This document shows positions 28,101-34,837 of a DNA stretch of 64,000 nt, piece after piece. Position numbers and translations under genes: made by a program. Below the pieces are notes generated by a model. It made no database searches and was not told where the DNA came from. It saw nothing but the letters and a program-made list of their open reading frames with translations. Source of the stretch: Phycisphaerae bacterium (GTDB taxonomy: Bacteria; Planctomycetota; Phycisphaerae; UBA1845; UTPLA1); the NCBI GenBank assembly GCA_019636475.1, contig JAHBXN010000004.1, forward strand, positions 62,001 to 126,000, given 5' to 3'. Within the stretch, counting starts at the first letter, position 1. The number at the start of each line of letters is the position of its first letter.

Positions 28101-28836
28101 TACGCGCCAAGTCGAGGCGCTCGCTGTCGGCCGCAGCCTGGGCAGCGGAGAGCAGCGCGGCAAGGTTTCGTGGCACGGCCTTGACGAGGTTCTCATGGAG
28201 TCTGTGTCGGGTCTTCGCGTCGGAGTCCGATTGGTTGCCGACAAGCGCGATCATCATCCAGAGTGCGGGTACGTGGTCGGGTTGTGCTTCCAGCACGCCT
28301 TCAAGGATTTGACGTGCTTCGGAGTCGCGCCCAGTCGCGGCGAGGATGCCTGAGCGGATCAATCGAATGCCAGTGTTCTCGGGAGCGCCGGCTTCGGCCT
28401 GACGGGACCACTCCTCGGCTTCGGGCAGATTCTGTTGATGGAGGCGGGCCAACGCCAGATTGGCGAGAACGGCTGGGTCGCGGATTCCGTGTGCGATCAG
28501 CTCGACGTAGATCGCTGCCGCCTGTTCGTTGCGATCCATTTCGAGGTCGGCGTTCGCTTGATAGAACGACCCGAGACGCTCGATCGGGAACTCAATCGGA
28601 GGTCCCGATTGGGGCGGTTGCCGTTCGCTGGACGGTTGGCCTGCTGCGGTTGTGGGCTGCGAGGCGGGCGGAGCAGGCTTTCGATCGCAGGAAACGATCA
28701 GAAGAAGTCCGAACAGAACGGACGCTGACCGCAGTCGGACGTGACGGCAAGGTCGCGCGGTATCGGATGGACGCGATGTCCGGCTGTACTGTCGCATGCG
28801 ATGTTCCATGGCCAGTGGATTCCCAGCGGACATCAT
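25186..28836 (-). CDS. Large lipoprotein fusing TPR repeats with FG-GAP and ASPIC/UnbV domains
   Basis: 1216 residues from 28836, with other ATG codons shortly after. A signal peptide ends in a lipobox (LLLIVSC, Cys near residue 51), so the protein is probably lipid-anchored. Next come a Pro/Ser/Gln-rich linker and helical TPR-like repeats (about residues 85-290). FG-GAP blades with calcium-loop motifs follow (DFDNDGDLD, DLDDDGDVD, DIDNNGRME), then an ASPIC/UnbV domain (STIEIRAGLHYQKQ, FGLGPYNHADVMRVVWPNG). The last ~400 residues are a further beta-rich region starting near CPYLYAWNGSRFEFV. It combines the modules of the two genes to its left. Function is unknown; a surface-binding or assembly role is an inference. 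Confidence 0.82.
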   Translation of the reverse strand: MMSAGNPLAMEHRMRQYSRTSRPSDTARPCRHVRLRSASVLFGLLLIVSCDRKPAPPASQPTTAAGQPSSERQPPQSGPPIEFPIERLGSFYQANADLEMDRNEQAAAIYVELIAHGIRDPAVLANLALARLHQQNLPEAEEWSRQAEAGAPENTGIRLIRSGILAATGRDSEARQILEGVLEAQPDHVPALWMMIALVGNQSDSDAKTRHRLHENLVKAVPRNLAALLSAAQAAADSERLDLARNYMDRVFAICSALTPTLTEQRDTLRQAVSKRDQAGVKRAISIVRNLMRQSDRYRADILALGPSATAAPAYIRHPVGVLTGKPPAAVRADIQFTADSSLQTLIGDPASGRRTCLALGTVTDDRSPAVYFYSEDGPGSLVVFQGEKPVNVTATFGLADAPPCRFALFADLNNDRRMDLILCTKSADRIFRLGDDGRFVDAAVESGLSDADGGSAGVAVYDFDNDGDLDLIQWNASQLRILRNDGEGTLSAIATPPGWPADLAGVRSVQPIDLDDDGDVDLFITLGDGPFGWRVISNERLATFKDVTPELTGIPKHLDAEPLITDIDNNGRMEIVDPAACNAYEIGDNFAVTTRRLRDIAELPGRRSVAAVAADFDCNGSIELLRMQADGGTDRNDVTTATGDRLTAVDLNRDGLPDLLSNGGRVFFNRTSGSGNWLAVGLHALIAGDSRFNSFGLYSTIEIRAGLHYQKQTVTGPITHFGLGPYNHADVMRVVWPNGSYQNLEHRPSDRLRLSANQVVIEEQTLKGSCPYLYAWNGSRFEFVTDVLWRSALGMSIMSGVYGHIGSADDYFKIDGNQLVELNGRFVLQFTEELWETAYFDYCRLFVVDHPIGTNFFVDEKCLTPPYPPFELFKVRQSQPILRAITGHGTDVTDLLSEPDGRFVDEFGPTRYQGIMEEHDLILDCGEFASDEQVRLFLRGWIRPTDASTNVAVSQNPTIPVRPPVFSVQDSQGNWQTLDITVGFPSGKNKTLVYDLTGKFPTNDHQLRISTNFAIYWDHAFLTRGPQDVELRVTELPISSGHLHDRGFSIEYPRVPGGPMIPDYDALDHDRIWRDLIGEYTPFGDVTGLLKAIDDQYVVVGAGDEITIQFDAGSTPPLPTGWTRSFVIHTDGWLKDGDLNSATGKTVEPLPFRSMTEFPPRSIKGAAGDTHGSNGATTPQARRWRDQSVFRNRIRMLDCERPDPNAPAGAALENP

Positions 28837-29010
28837 AACCGGCGAATCACCCGACGATCGACCGTTCGTTGGAGCGAGGCGAAAGTCCGCGCGGTCCGGG
28901 TCGGATTCTCCGCGGAGCGGAATCTATCCGGCCGCGGTCGCGGATGATAGGATGTGGGGATTGAGAAACGAGCATTCGGCGAGCGGCCCCAGAGCGCGGA
29001 GCGGCAAACC

Positions 29011-30996
29011 ATGAAAAAACAAACCCGAAAGAGAATCGTGAAGACCTGCATCGCGGCCGCGCCGGTCCTCGGAATGCAGGCGGGATGCGACCGCACGGCG
29101 ACGACGCCGACAAGTGCTCCGAAAGACAATGCGCCGGCACGCGCGACCGACGCCGAATCACCCCCAATCGACGCATCGTCGCCCGGTTCCATTTCAGCCG
29201 GCTCCTCCGAGGATTCGCGCCCACCGGCATCGTCTCGCTCGATCCCCCCGGGAGACTCCCGGCCGACAGCCGCCGATTCATCCGCCGGCCGAGTGAGCGA
29301 GCCGGCGCAGTCGATGTCGTCCACCGAGGGCTTCGTGCCTCCGGAGGTGGACCTGTCAAGATTCTCCGCGGATGAGCGTCAACTGGTGCTCCGCTCGCGG
29401 GAGCGCGCGATCGATGCGCCGACCAGCGCCGATCGAATCGCCGATTTCGGTCTGCACCTTTGCGTGCGGGGCTTCTATGAGCAGGCGGCGGTCTGCTTCG
29501 AGCGTGCGTCTTCGCTGCTGCCGAAGGTCATGCGATACCGGTACCTCGCCGCGATCGCCTATGAGTCCGCGGGACAGACATCGAAGGCGATCGACTCGTT
29601 TCGACGGTCCATCGAGCTCGAGGGCAAATATCCGGCCGCGTTCAGCAATCTCGGGAATCTCATCATCGACAGCGACCCGATCGAAGCCCATTCCGCCTTT
29701 GAAAAGGCCGTGGAACTGGATCCGACGGATGTGATCGCCGTGTATGGCCTGGCCCGCTGCGAGCGCCGGTCGGGCAACGTGGAACGGGCAATCACCTGGT
29801 TGAAGCGGGCGATCGAGTTGCAGCCGACCTACCGGGACGCGCTGCTGGAGCTGGCTGAGCTTGAGCGATCCCAGGGAAACAACGACGCTGCGGCGCTCCA
29901 CACGTCCCAGGCGGAGCGGGACGGTCGCAAGGGGCTGGTCAGAAACGATCCGATTCGCTTTGAGCTCGCGGCCTACTCGCGCACCGAGGCCGACATCGCG
30001 AAGGAGGCCCTGGACACCGCGAAGAGCGGCCGAGTCGACGAGGCCATCAAGTTTCTTCGAGCCACGACGCGGCGGGGCATTCGCAGCGTCGAGATTCTTC
30101 AGGCGTTTGGCGAGGTGCTCGCAATGGCGGGCCGCCACGATGAAGCCATCCTGAAATATCAGGACGCGCTGAAGATTCAGCCCGATTCCAGCGCCTTGCG
30201 CCTGCTGATCGCCGATTCGCTCATCCAGCTGCGGGAATACGATCAGGCCGAGACCTACCTGCATGAGGCGGCGGCGCACGAGAAGACGGAGGATGCCATC
30301 ACCATCAATCGGCTCGGCGTCATCGACATGATCCGGGGCCGGTCGAAGGAGGCTGAGGAAAAGTTCCGCAAGGCCGCCGCGCTGAGCCCCGGCGACGCCA
30401 TTCATTATTTCTCGCTCGCGCAGTGCCTGGCCGCGCAGGGCCGGCTGGACGAGTCGATGTCGGAGATCGAGAAGGCGGCCCGGCTGGATGCCGCCAATGC
30501 GGACATCCTGCTGTTCCGCGGGCGATTGCTGGCGCAGCTTGGCAGGCCGGAGGAGGCCCTCGCCGACTATCGAAAGGTTATTGAGCTTCGCCCGGCATCG
30601 GCGGACGCCTACGTTCTTGCGGCCGAGACGGCGCGGGGCCAGGGGAATGAGGCGGCATCCGTCGGCTTTCTGGAGGCGGGCTTCAAGGCGGCGCCGGAGT
30701 CGGCGGTGATTGCGAATGACCTGTCCTATTCGCTGGCGACCTGCGCGGACAAGTCGCTTCGGAATCCGGAGCGTGCGATCGAGCTGGGCCGTCGCGCGTG
30801 TGCGTCGACGTTGAACGGCAACGCCAACTATCTCGATACCCTCGCGTCGGCCTACGCGGCCGCGGGTGATTTCGTGAATGCGGCATCGACGCTCGGGAAG
30901 GCGATTGATCGGGCGCGGGAATCCGGGGCGACCGAGGCGGAGCTGGACGGGATGCGGGCGCGGTTGAAGACCTACGAGGCCGGATCGGGCCGTTAG
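29011..30996 (+). CDS. TPR-repeat lipoprotein
   Basis: About 661 residues from the ATG at 29011; in-frame sequence upstream to 28954 is not signal-like. The start is Met-Lys-Lys-Gln-Thr-Arg-Lys, followed by a short hydrophobic segment and a Cys in GMQAGC, a plausible lipobox. Residues ~30-110 are Ser/Pro/Ala-rich, and the rest is a long run of TPR motifs (AAVCFERASSLLPKVMRYRY, AITWLKRAIELQPTYRDALL, AINRL-type helices to the end). It is divergent from the 1216-residue lipoprotein, with about 175 bases between the starts. It probably acts as a scaffold at the membrane. Confidence 0.8.
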   Translation: MKKQTRKRIVKTCIAAAPVLGMQAGCDRTATTPTSAPKDNAPARATDAESPPIDASSPGSISAGSSEDSRPPASSRSIPPGDSRPTAADSSAGRVSEPAQSMSSTEGFVPPEVDLSRFSADERQLVLRSRERAIDAPTSADRIADFGLHLCVRGFYEQAAVCFERASSLLPKVMRYRYLAAIAYESAGQTSKAIDSFRRSIELEGKYPAAFSNLGNLIIDSDPIEAHSAFEKAVELDPTDVIAVYGLARCERRSGNVERAITWLKRAIELQPTYRDALLELAELERSQGNNDAAALHTSQAERDGRKGLVRNDPIRFELAAYSRTEADIAKEALDTAKSGRVDEAIKFLRATTRRGIRSVEILQAFGEVLAMAGRHDEAILKYQDALKIQPDSSALRLLIADSLIQLREYDQAETYLHEAAAHEKTEDAITINRLGVIDMIRGRSKEAEEKFRKAAALSPGDAIHYFSLAQCLAAQGRLDESMSEIEKAARLDAANADILLFRGRLLAQLGRPEEALADYRKVIELRPASADAYVLAAETARGQGNEAASVGFLEAGFKAAPESAVIANDLSYSLATCADKSLRNPERAIELGRRACASTLNGNANYLDTLASAYAAAGDFVNAASTLGKAIDRARESGATEAELDGMRARLKTYEAGSGR

Positions 30997-31039
30997 GCCG
31001 GCGGCGGATCGCCGCCCCGAATCGCGGTCCGGCGGCCGC

Positions 31040-31240
31040 GAAACCCCGTCCCGCAGCGCCCAGACGCCGTTCCAAAGGCCCGAAACGCCCCCGCGCGTCC
31101 ATCCCAATCCCTCCCGCATCCCTCAAATGCCGCTTCACGGCCATAAAATGGCCCCGCGCATCCATCAAATTCCGGATTTCATGGATCAAACCCCCGGTCT
31201 GCTCCACAAGAATCCGGAACTTATGGATGTAAACCCATGT
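31040..31240. repeat. Degenerate 63-nt repeat units, locus A
   Basis: At least two units of about 63 bases begin with CCGCGCATCCAT or CCGCGCGTCCAT (near 31090 and 31153). The second unit contains the near-palindrome ATCCATCAAATT...ATTTCATGGAT followed by CAAAC.CCCGGT. A matching unit occurs at 44656-44820. On the minus strand the units read as 21-residue periods starting MDAR, but no gene is evident. Confidence 0.6.
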
Positions 31241-31332
31241 TGCGACCGTGGTTTACGACGATTCCATGCCGGATCGCCACCCGCCGGGGCCGCAACCGGC
31301 AGGTCGCATCCGCAGCGGATCGGCCAGGGGCC

Positions 31333-31373
31333 AAAAGAAAAGGGGCGGCCAGCCCATCGGCTGACCGCCCCTT
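31333..31373 (-). terminator. Rho-independent terminator of the PEP-CTERM gene
   Basis: Read leftward, AAGGGGCGGTCAGCC pairs with GGCTGGCCGCCCCTT (15 bp, one G-U) around the loop GATG, and is followed by the T-rich TTTCTTTT. It lies about 70 bases after the stop codon of the PEP-CTERM gene. Confidence 0.85.
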
Positions 31374-31439
31374 GCTCAATTCATTGCAGTCGGCACCGCC
31401 CGCCGCGCTGTCGCACGACGGCACATAGCCGAAGGCTGC

Positions 31440-32441
31440 TTAGCGTCGTCGGCGGATGAAGCCGATGGCGCCGAGGGCCAGCAACGTGAGGGTCGCCGGC
31501 TCGGGAACGTAGTTCAGGCTCAGGCTGTAGTTGCCCTGAGTGGTGCCACCCGTGATGTCGTTGAGCGTCGCACCGAAAACGGTGTTCCAGCCACCAACAA
31601 CCACCGTGTAGGTGCCGGCCGGAAGGGCCAGACCGTGGAAACCAGGAGCGACCTGGTTCACGCCGCCGGCCCAGGGGTCCGCCGCGCCGAAGGACAGCAT
31701 GCTGTGTCCGGGAGGGAAGCCGCCGTTGCCGTCGTCATCATCGGCGATGTAGTTGCCGCCGCCGTCATAGAGACCGAGCTCGGTGTCCATGCCGGTCGTG
31801 CGGATGTTGAGGTAGTCAGCGAGGTTCGACACGCCGTACGGCAGGGTGAAGGTGTAGCGATCGGTGATGCCGTTGGAAAGAAGGTCGCCGTTGACCTTCA
31901 GCGTGCTGCCGTCATTGTTCAGGGCGCCGAGATTGATGTTCTCGCCGACGTCCGGCGGAGTCGCGTCGTTGATGGTGATGGTCAGGTCGTTCCAGAGGGA
32001 GTCCGGATTTCCGGGATCGTTGTAGCTCTCGAAGAACTCGAAGGTCCAGACGCCGACCGAGGTGCCGGTCAACAGGCCGTTGCTGTTGATGTTGGCATTG
32101 ATGTTGAGCGACGTGAAAGTGGTGCCGGCTGTTCCCGGGAGGGCGCCGGTGAAGACGCACACGCTGGGATTGCAGATTTCAACGCGGGCCTCGTTCGACC
32201 AGGTGCCGGGGTCGACCGACACGAGCGTGCCGGTGATGTTGACGATGCCCGGGACAAAATCCGGACCGGCATGGTTGTAAGTGAAGCTGCCGTTACCCGT
32301 GCCGACGACACCCGCGCCCACGCCGCGCGCCGAATTCGACGGAACGCCGTTCTGGACGGGCGTCGTGAAGCCGGCGATGGCGCTGCCGGCGCTGATGGCG
32401 ACCAGCGCGGCGGTCATCGTCATTCCTCTTACCAATCTCAT
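31440..32441 (-). CDS. Secreted protein with PEP-CTERM sorting signal
   Basis: 333 residues from the ATG at 32441, selected because GAGGAGG lies about eight bases upstream; the open frame continues to 32561 without support. A signal peptide ends at SAIAG. The middle is beta-rich with two repeats that look like pre-peptidase C-terminal or jelly-roll segments (DRYTFTLPYGVS, LGLYDGGGNYIADDDDGNGG). The C-terminus is the PEP-CTERM signal: VPEP, a hydrophobic helix (ATLTLLALGAIGF) and IRRRR. Such proteins are cleaved and exported by exosortase with the exopolysaccharide system. No exosortase is in this window. A terminator follows. Confidence 0.88.
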   Translation of the reverse strand: MRLVRGMTMTAALVAISAGSAIAGFTTPVQNGVPSNSARGVGAGVVGTGNGSFTYNHAGPDFVPGIVNITGTLVSVDPGTWSNEARVEICNPSVCVFTGALPGTAGTTFTSLNINANINSNGLLTGTSVGVWTFEFFESYNDPGNPDSLWNDLTITINDATPPDVGENINLGALNNDGSTLKVNGDLLSNGITDRYTFTLPYGVSNLADYLNIRTTGMDTELGLYDGGGNYIADDDDGNGGFPPGHSMLSFGAADPWAGGVNQVAPGFHGLALPAGTYTVVVGGWNTVFGATLNDITGGTTQGNYSLSLNYVPEPATLTLLALGAIGFIRRRR

Positions 32442-32907
32442 GTTCGTTTCCTCCTCTTTCTTCTTCCCCGAGGATGTTTGAAGAGGCCCCCGGGACACCC
32501 TGAAACTGCTGTCTGGGCGGGCGGGCACACGCCGCTTCACCCACTCGATTGCAGGATTCAAATTATCCAGCGATTAGAGATAAGCTCAGGATCCGAAGAG
32601 AAGCCGAACGCGAACGCGCCGACGCTTCCCTCACCTCCGAATCTTTACCTCTCCAAAGTGCGAGTTTAACCGAGCGTGAACAGCCGAATCAAGTGTTTTT
32701 GAAATCCGCCGAAGTTTTTTTGTTGCTGCGCGGAGCACTCGTTTCGATGGGCTTGATTGGCCGGCGACCGGGATTTGTGCCGTAACCTGATTCAGGGAAA
32801 GATGTTATGGATTTCAGCCTGCCCGGGTCGGGTCTGTGGGGGATGCCATCGTCCCGGCTCCCTGCGGAGGGCCTGCCCCTTCGGATGTGAGGCTGGACGC
32901 AGGTGCG
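32442..32907. other. Intergenic region; leader of the PEP-CTERM gene
   Basis: No gene is seen. On the minus strand TTGATT (32687-32692) and TAAACT (32663-32668), 18 bases apart, form a weak promoter candidate. It would give the PEP-CTERM mRNA a leader of about 215 bases. The remainder holds only a T-rich patch (32697-32724). Confidence 0.35.
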
Positions 32908-34830
32908 TTATTGCCCCGCAAGCTTCTTCGCGCGTTCCAGTTTCGCGCGCTCTTTCGATCCGATCCGATGCGGATCGATCTCAATCGCCCGCTCATACTC
33001 TCGAACAGCGTCAGAATACCTGCCGACCTGCATGTAGGTGTCGCCGCGAAGCAACGGTATCGAACCGCGCTTCGGTTCCATGACCTCCGCCGCCCTGAGC
33101 GCGCGCTCGAACTCGTCCCAGCGGTTCAAAACCGCAAGATTCTTCGCAAGATGCAGAAACAGATTGGTGCTCGGATGGCGTTTTACATACTCGTCGAGCA
33201 GTGCAACCGCCTCGGCATGTCGTCCGAGGCCCTCGTAGATGTGGGCGACGGTGTGCACCGGTGTTTCGAATCCGTCGGTCTGCCGCATCAGTTCCTCAGC
33301 CATGGCCAGTCCTTCGTCGACGCGGCCACTCTTGACCAGTTCGATCGCTTTCTCATTTTTTTCGAACAGCGCGATGCGGTGCTTGGCATCGGGCAGGACC
33401 GCCTCGTCGGATACAGTGACGCCGCCGGCATAGCCGAGCGACTCGAGCTGCGCGATTTCGGCGCTGGTCATGGATCGCACACCACCGCGACCGCTCCTGA
33501 TCTGCGGAAACGCCGCGTACAACTCGCGGAGTTCGCGTTCGCAGGGAACCATTTCGACGGGTGCGTTGACGTAGAGGTTTGTGAGCTCGTTTCGGTCTGC
33601 AACGAGATCGTAGAATTCGGGTTCCGGTGCGTCGATGAATTTTGCCTTGAGCGAACGCACGCCGAAATAAGGCGCGCAGCCGCGGCCCTCCTTCGGGTAC
33701 ATCGATTCGATGAACACCATGCGATCCGCGGGGATTCGCTGATGGTTCAGTGCGATTCCGTCCATATCGGGCAGCGCCGGCAATCCGAGCAGGCTCAGCA
33801 GCGTCGGGGCAATATCGGTGGTGGCCGCAAGATGATTCTCGATCCGCAACTCGGATTCGAAGAGACTCGGTGACGAAAAAACCAGTGCGGCGCGCATCGT
33901 TGCTTCGTAGATGAAGATGCCGTGGCCTGATTCTCCGTGTTCGTTCAGGGATTCACCATGATCGGTGGTGAAGACGATCAACGTGCTGTCTCGCAGCCCC
34001 TGACGATCCAACTGTGAAAGAAGCCGACCCAGTTCCGCATCCGCATATGCAATTTCGGCATCGTACGGGCGATCAGCGAACTCAGGCTGATTCGCAAGTG
34101 GAGAAACGTATGGATTGTGCGGATCGTAATAATGAACCCATAGAAAGAAGGGCGGCGCACCATCGACTTTGCGGTCCTTGCTCAGCCAGTTGAGTGCGGC
34201 ATCCGTGACGGCCGCGGCATCACGTTGATTCAGAATCGATTCCGGGCCGGCACGGCCCTTTGATGTGACGGCGAAATCGTAGGTGTCAAATCCCTGGCTC
34301 AGGCCGAATCGCTCATCCAGCACAAAACAGCTGACGAAAGCGGCGGTCGAATAGCCCGCCTGCTTGAAACGTTCGGCGAGCGTCTCCGCCGACTGTGGCA
34401 GCTCATATCCGGTGTTGGTGCGGACACCGTGCCGATAGGGATATTGTCCGGTCAAGATGGTTGTATGGGATGGGAGCGTAAGAGGGACGGTTGTCGTGGC
34501 ATTCAGGAAGGTGATGCCGCGTTTGCCGAGGCCGTCGATGGAAGGGGTCCGGGCATGCGAATAGCCGTACAGACCCAGGTGGTCCGGCCGAGTCGTATCA
34601 AAGGTGACCAGAAGCACGTTTTGTCCGCGCGCCGCGCCGGGCGGCGGCATCCCAAGTTCATTCGGGCCGGCGCTTGCGTACAACCACGCCGCAATCCCGG
34701 CGCCGGCGGCCGCGATCAATATGATTGAAGAGATCCACGCCGTTCGAGTCAGTGCCGCGGCGCGGCAATGGGTCGAGCGGGGCCTTCCTGCCGAAGCGGG
34801 TACAACGCGGGTCTGAATCGGTCGAGTCAC
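32908..34830 (-). CDS. Sulfatase-fold (alkaline phosphatase superfamily) protein with C-terminal TPR, non-canonical active site
   Basis: 640 residues. One transmembrane helix near residues 30-52 precedes a sulfatase fold (about 70-470). Metal-binding residues are present: D78 in FDTTRPDHLG and D290-H291 in FTTDHGES. Where true sulfatases have C/S-X-P-X-R, this protein has T118-L-P-S-H122, so formylglycine cannot form in the usual way. Thr is the nucleophile in related phosphoethanolamine transferases, so phosphate or phosphonate chemistry is possible. The last ~150 residues are TPR repeats (AEAVALLDEYVKRHPSTNLF, YSDAVREYERAIEIDPHRIG). It follows the SGNH-TPR gene after a 7-base gap, so the pair is an operon. 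Confidence 0.85.
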   Translation of the reverse strand: MTRPIQTRVVPASAGRPRSTHCRAAALTRTAWISSIILIAAAGAGIAAWLYASAGPNELGMPPPGAARGQNVLLVTFDTTRPDHLGLYGYSHARTPSIDGLGKRGITFLNATTTVPLTLPSHTTILTGQYPYRHGVRTNTGYELPQSAETLAERFKQAGYSTAAFVSCFVLDERFGLSQGFDTYDFAVTSKGRAGPESILNQRDAAAVTDAALNWLSKDRKVDGAPPFFLWVHYYDPHNPYVSPLANQPEFADRPYDAEIAYADAELGRLLSQLDRQGLRDSTLIVFTTDHGESLNEHGESGHGIFIYEATMRAALVFSSPSLFESELRIENHLAATTDIAPTLLSLLGLPALPDMDGIALNHQRIPADRMVFIESMYPKEGRGCAPYFGVRSLKAKFIDAPEPEFYDLVADRNELTNLYVNAPVEMVPCERELRELYAAFPQIRSGRGGVRSMTSAEIAQLESLGYAGGVTVSDEAVLPDAKHRIALFEKNEKAIELVKSGRVDEGLAMAEELMRQTDGFETPVHTVAHIYEGLGRHAEAVALLDEYVKRHPSTNLFLHLAKNLAVLNRWDEFERALRAAEVMEPKRGSIPLLRGDTYMQVGRYSDAVREYERAIEIDPHRIGSKERAKLERAKKLAGQ

Positions 34831-34837
34831 TTTCGTC

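Noticed and set aside
29356-31119. 587-codon open frame on the minus strand
   Set aside because: It lies opposite the TPR lipoprotein gene, is Arg-rich with no motif, and arises from high-GC codon bias on the real strand.
31635-32669. 344-codon open frame on the plus strand
   Set aside because: It is antisense to the PEP-CTERM gene, whose signal peptide, ribosome-binding site and terminator are clear.
32836-33873. 345-codon open frame on the plus strand
   Set aside because: It is antisense to the sulfatase-TPR gene and has no recognisable domain.
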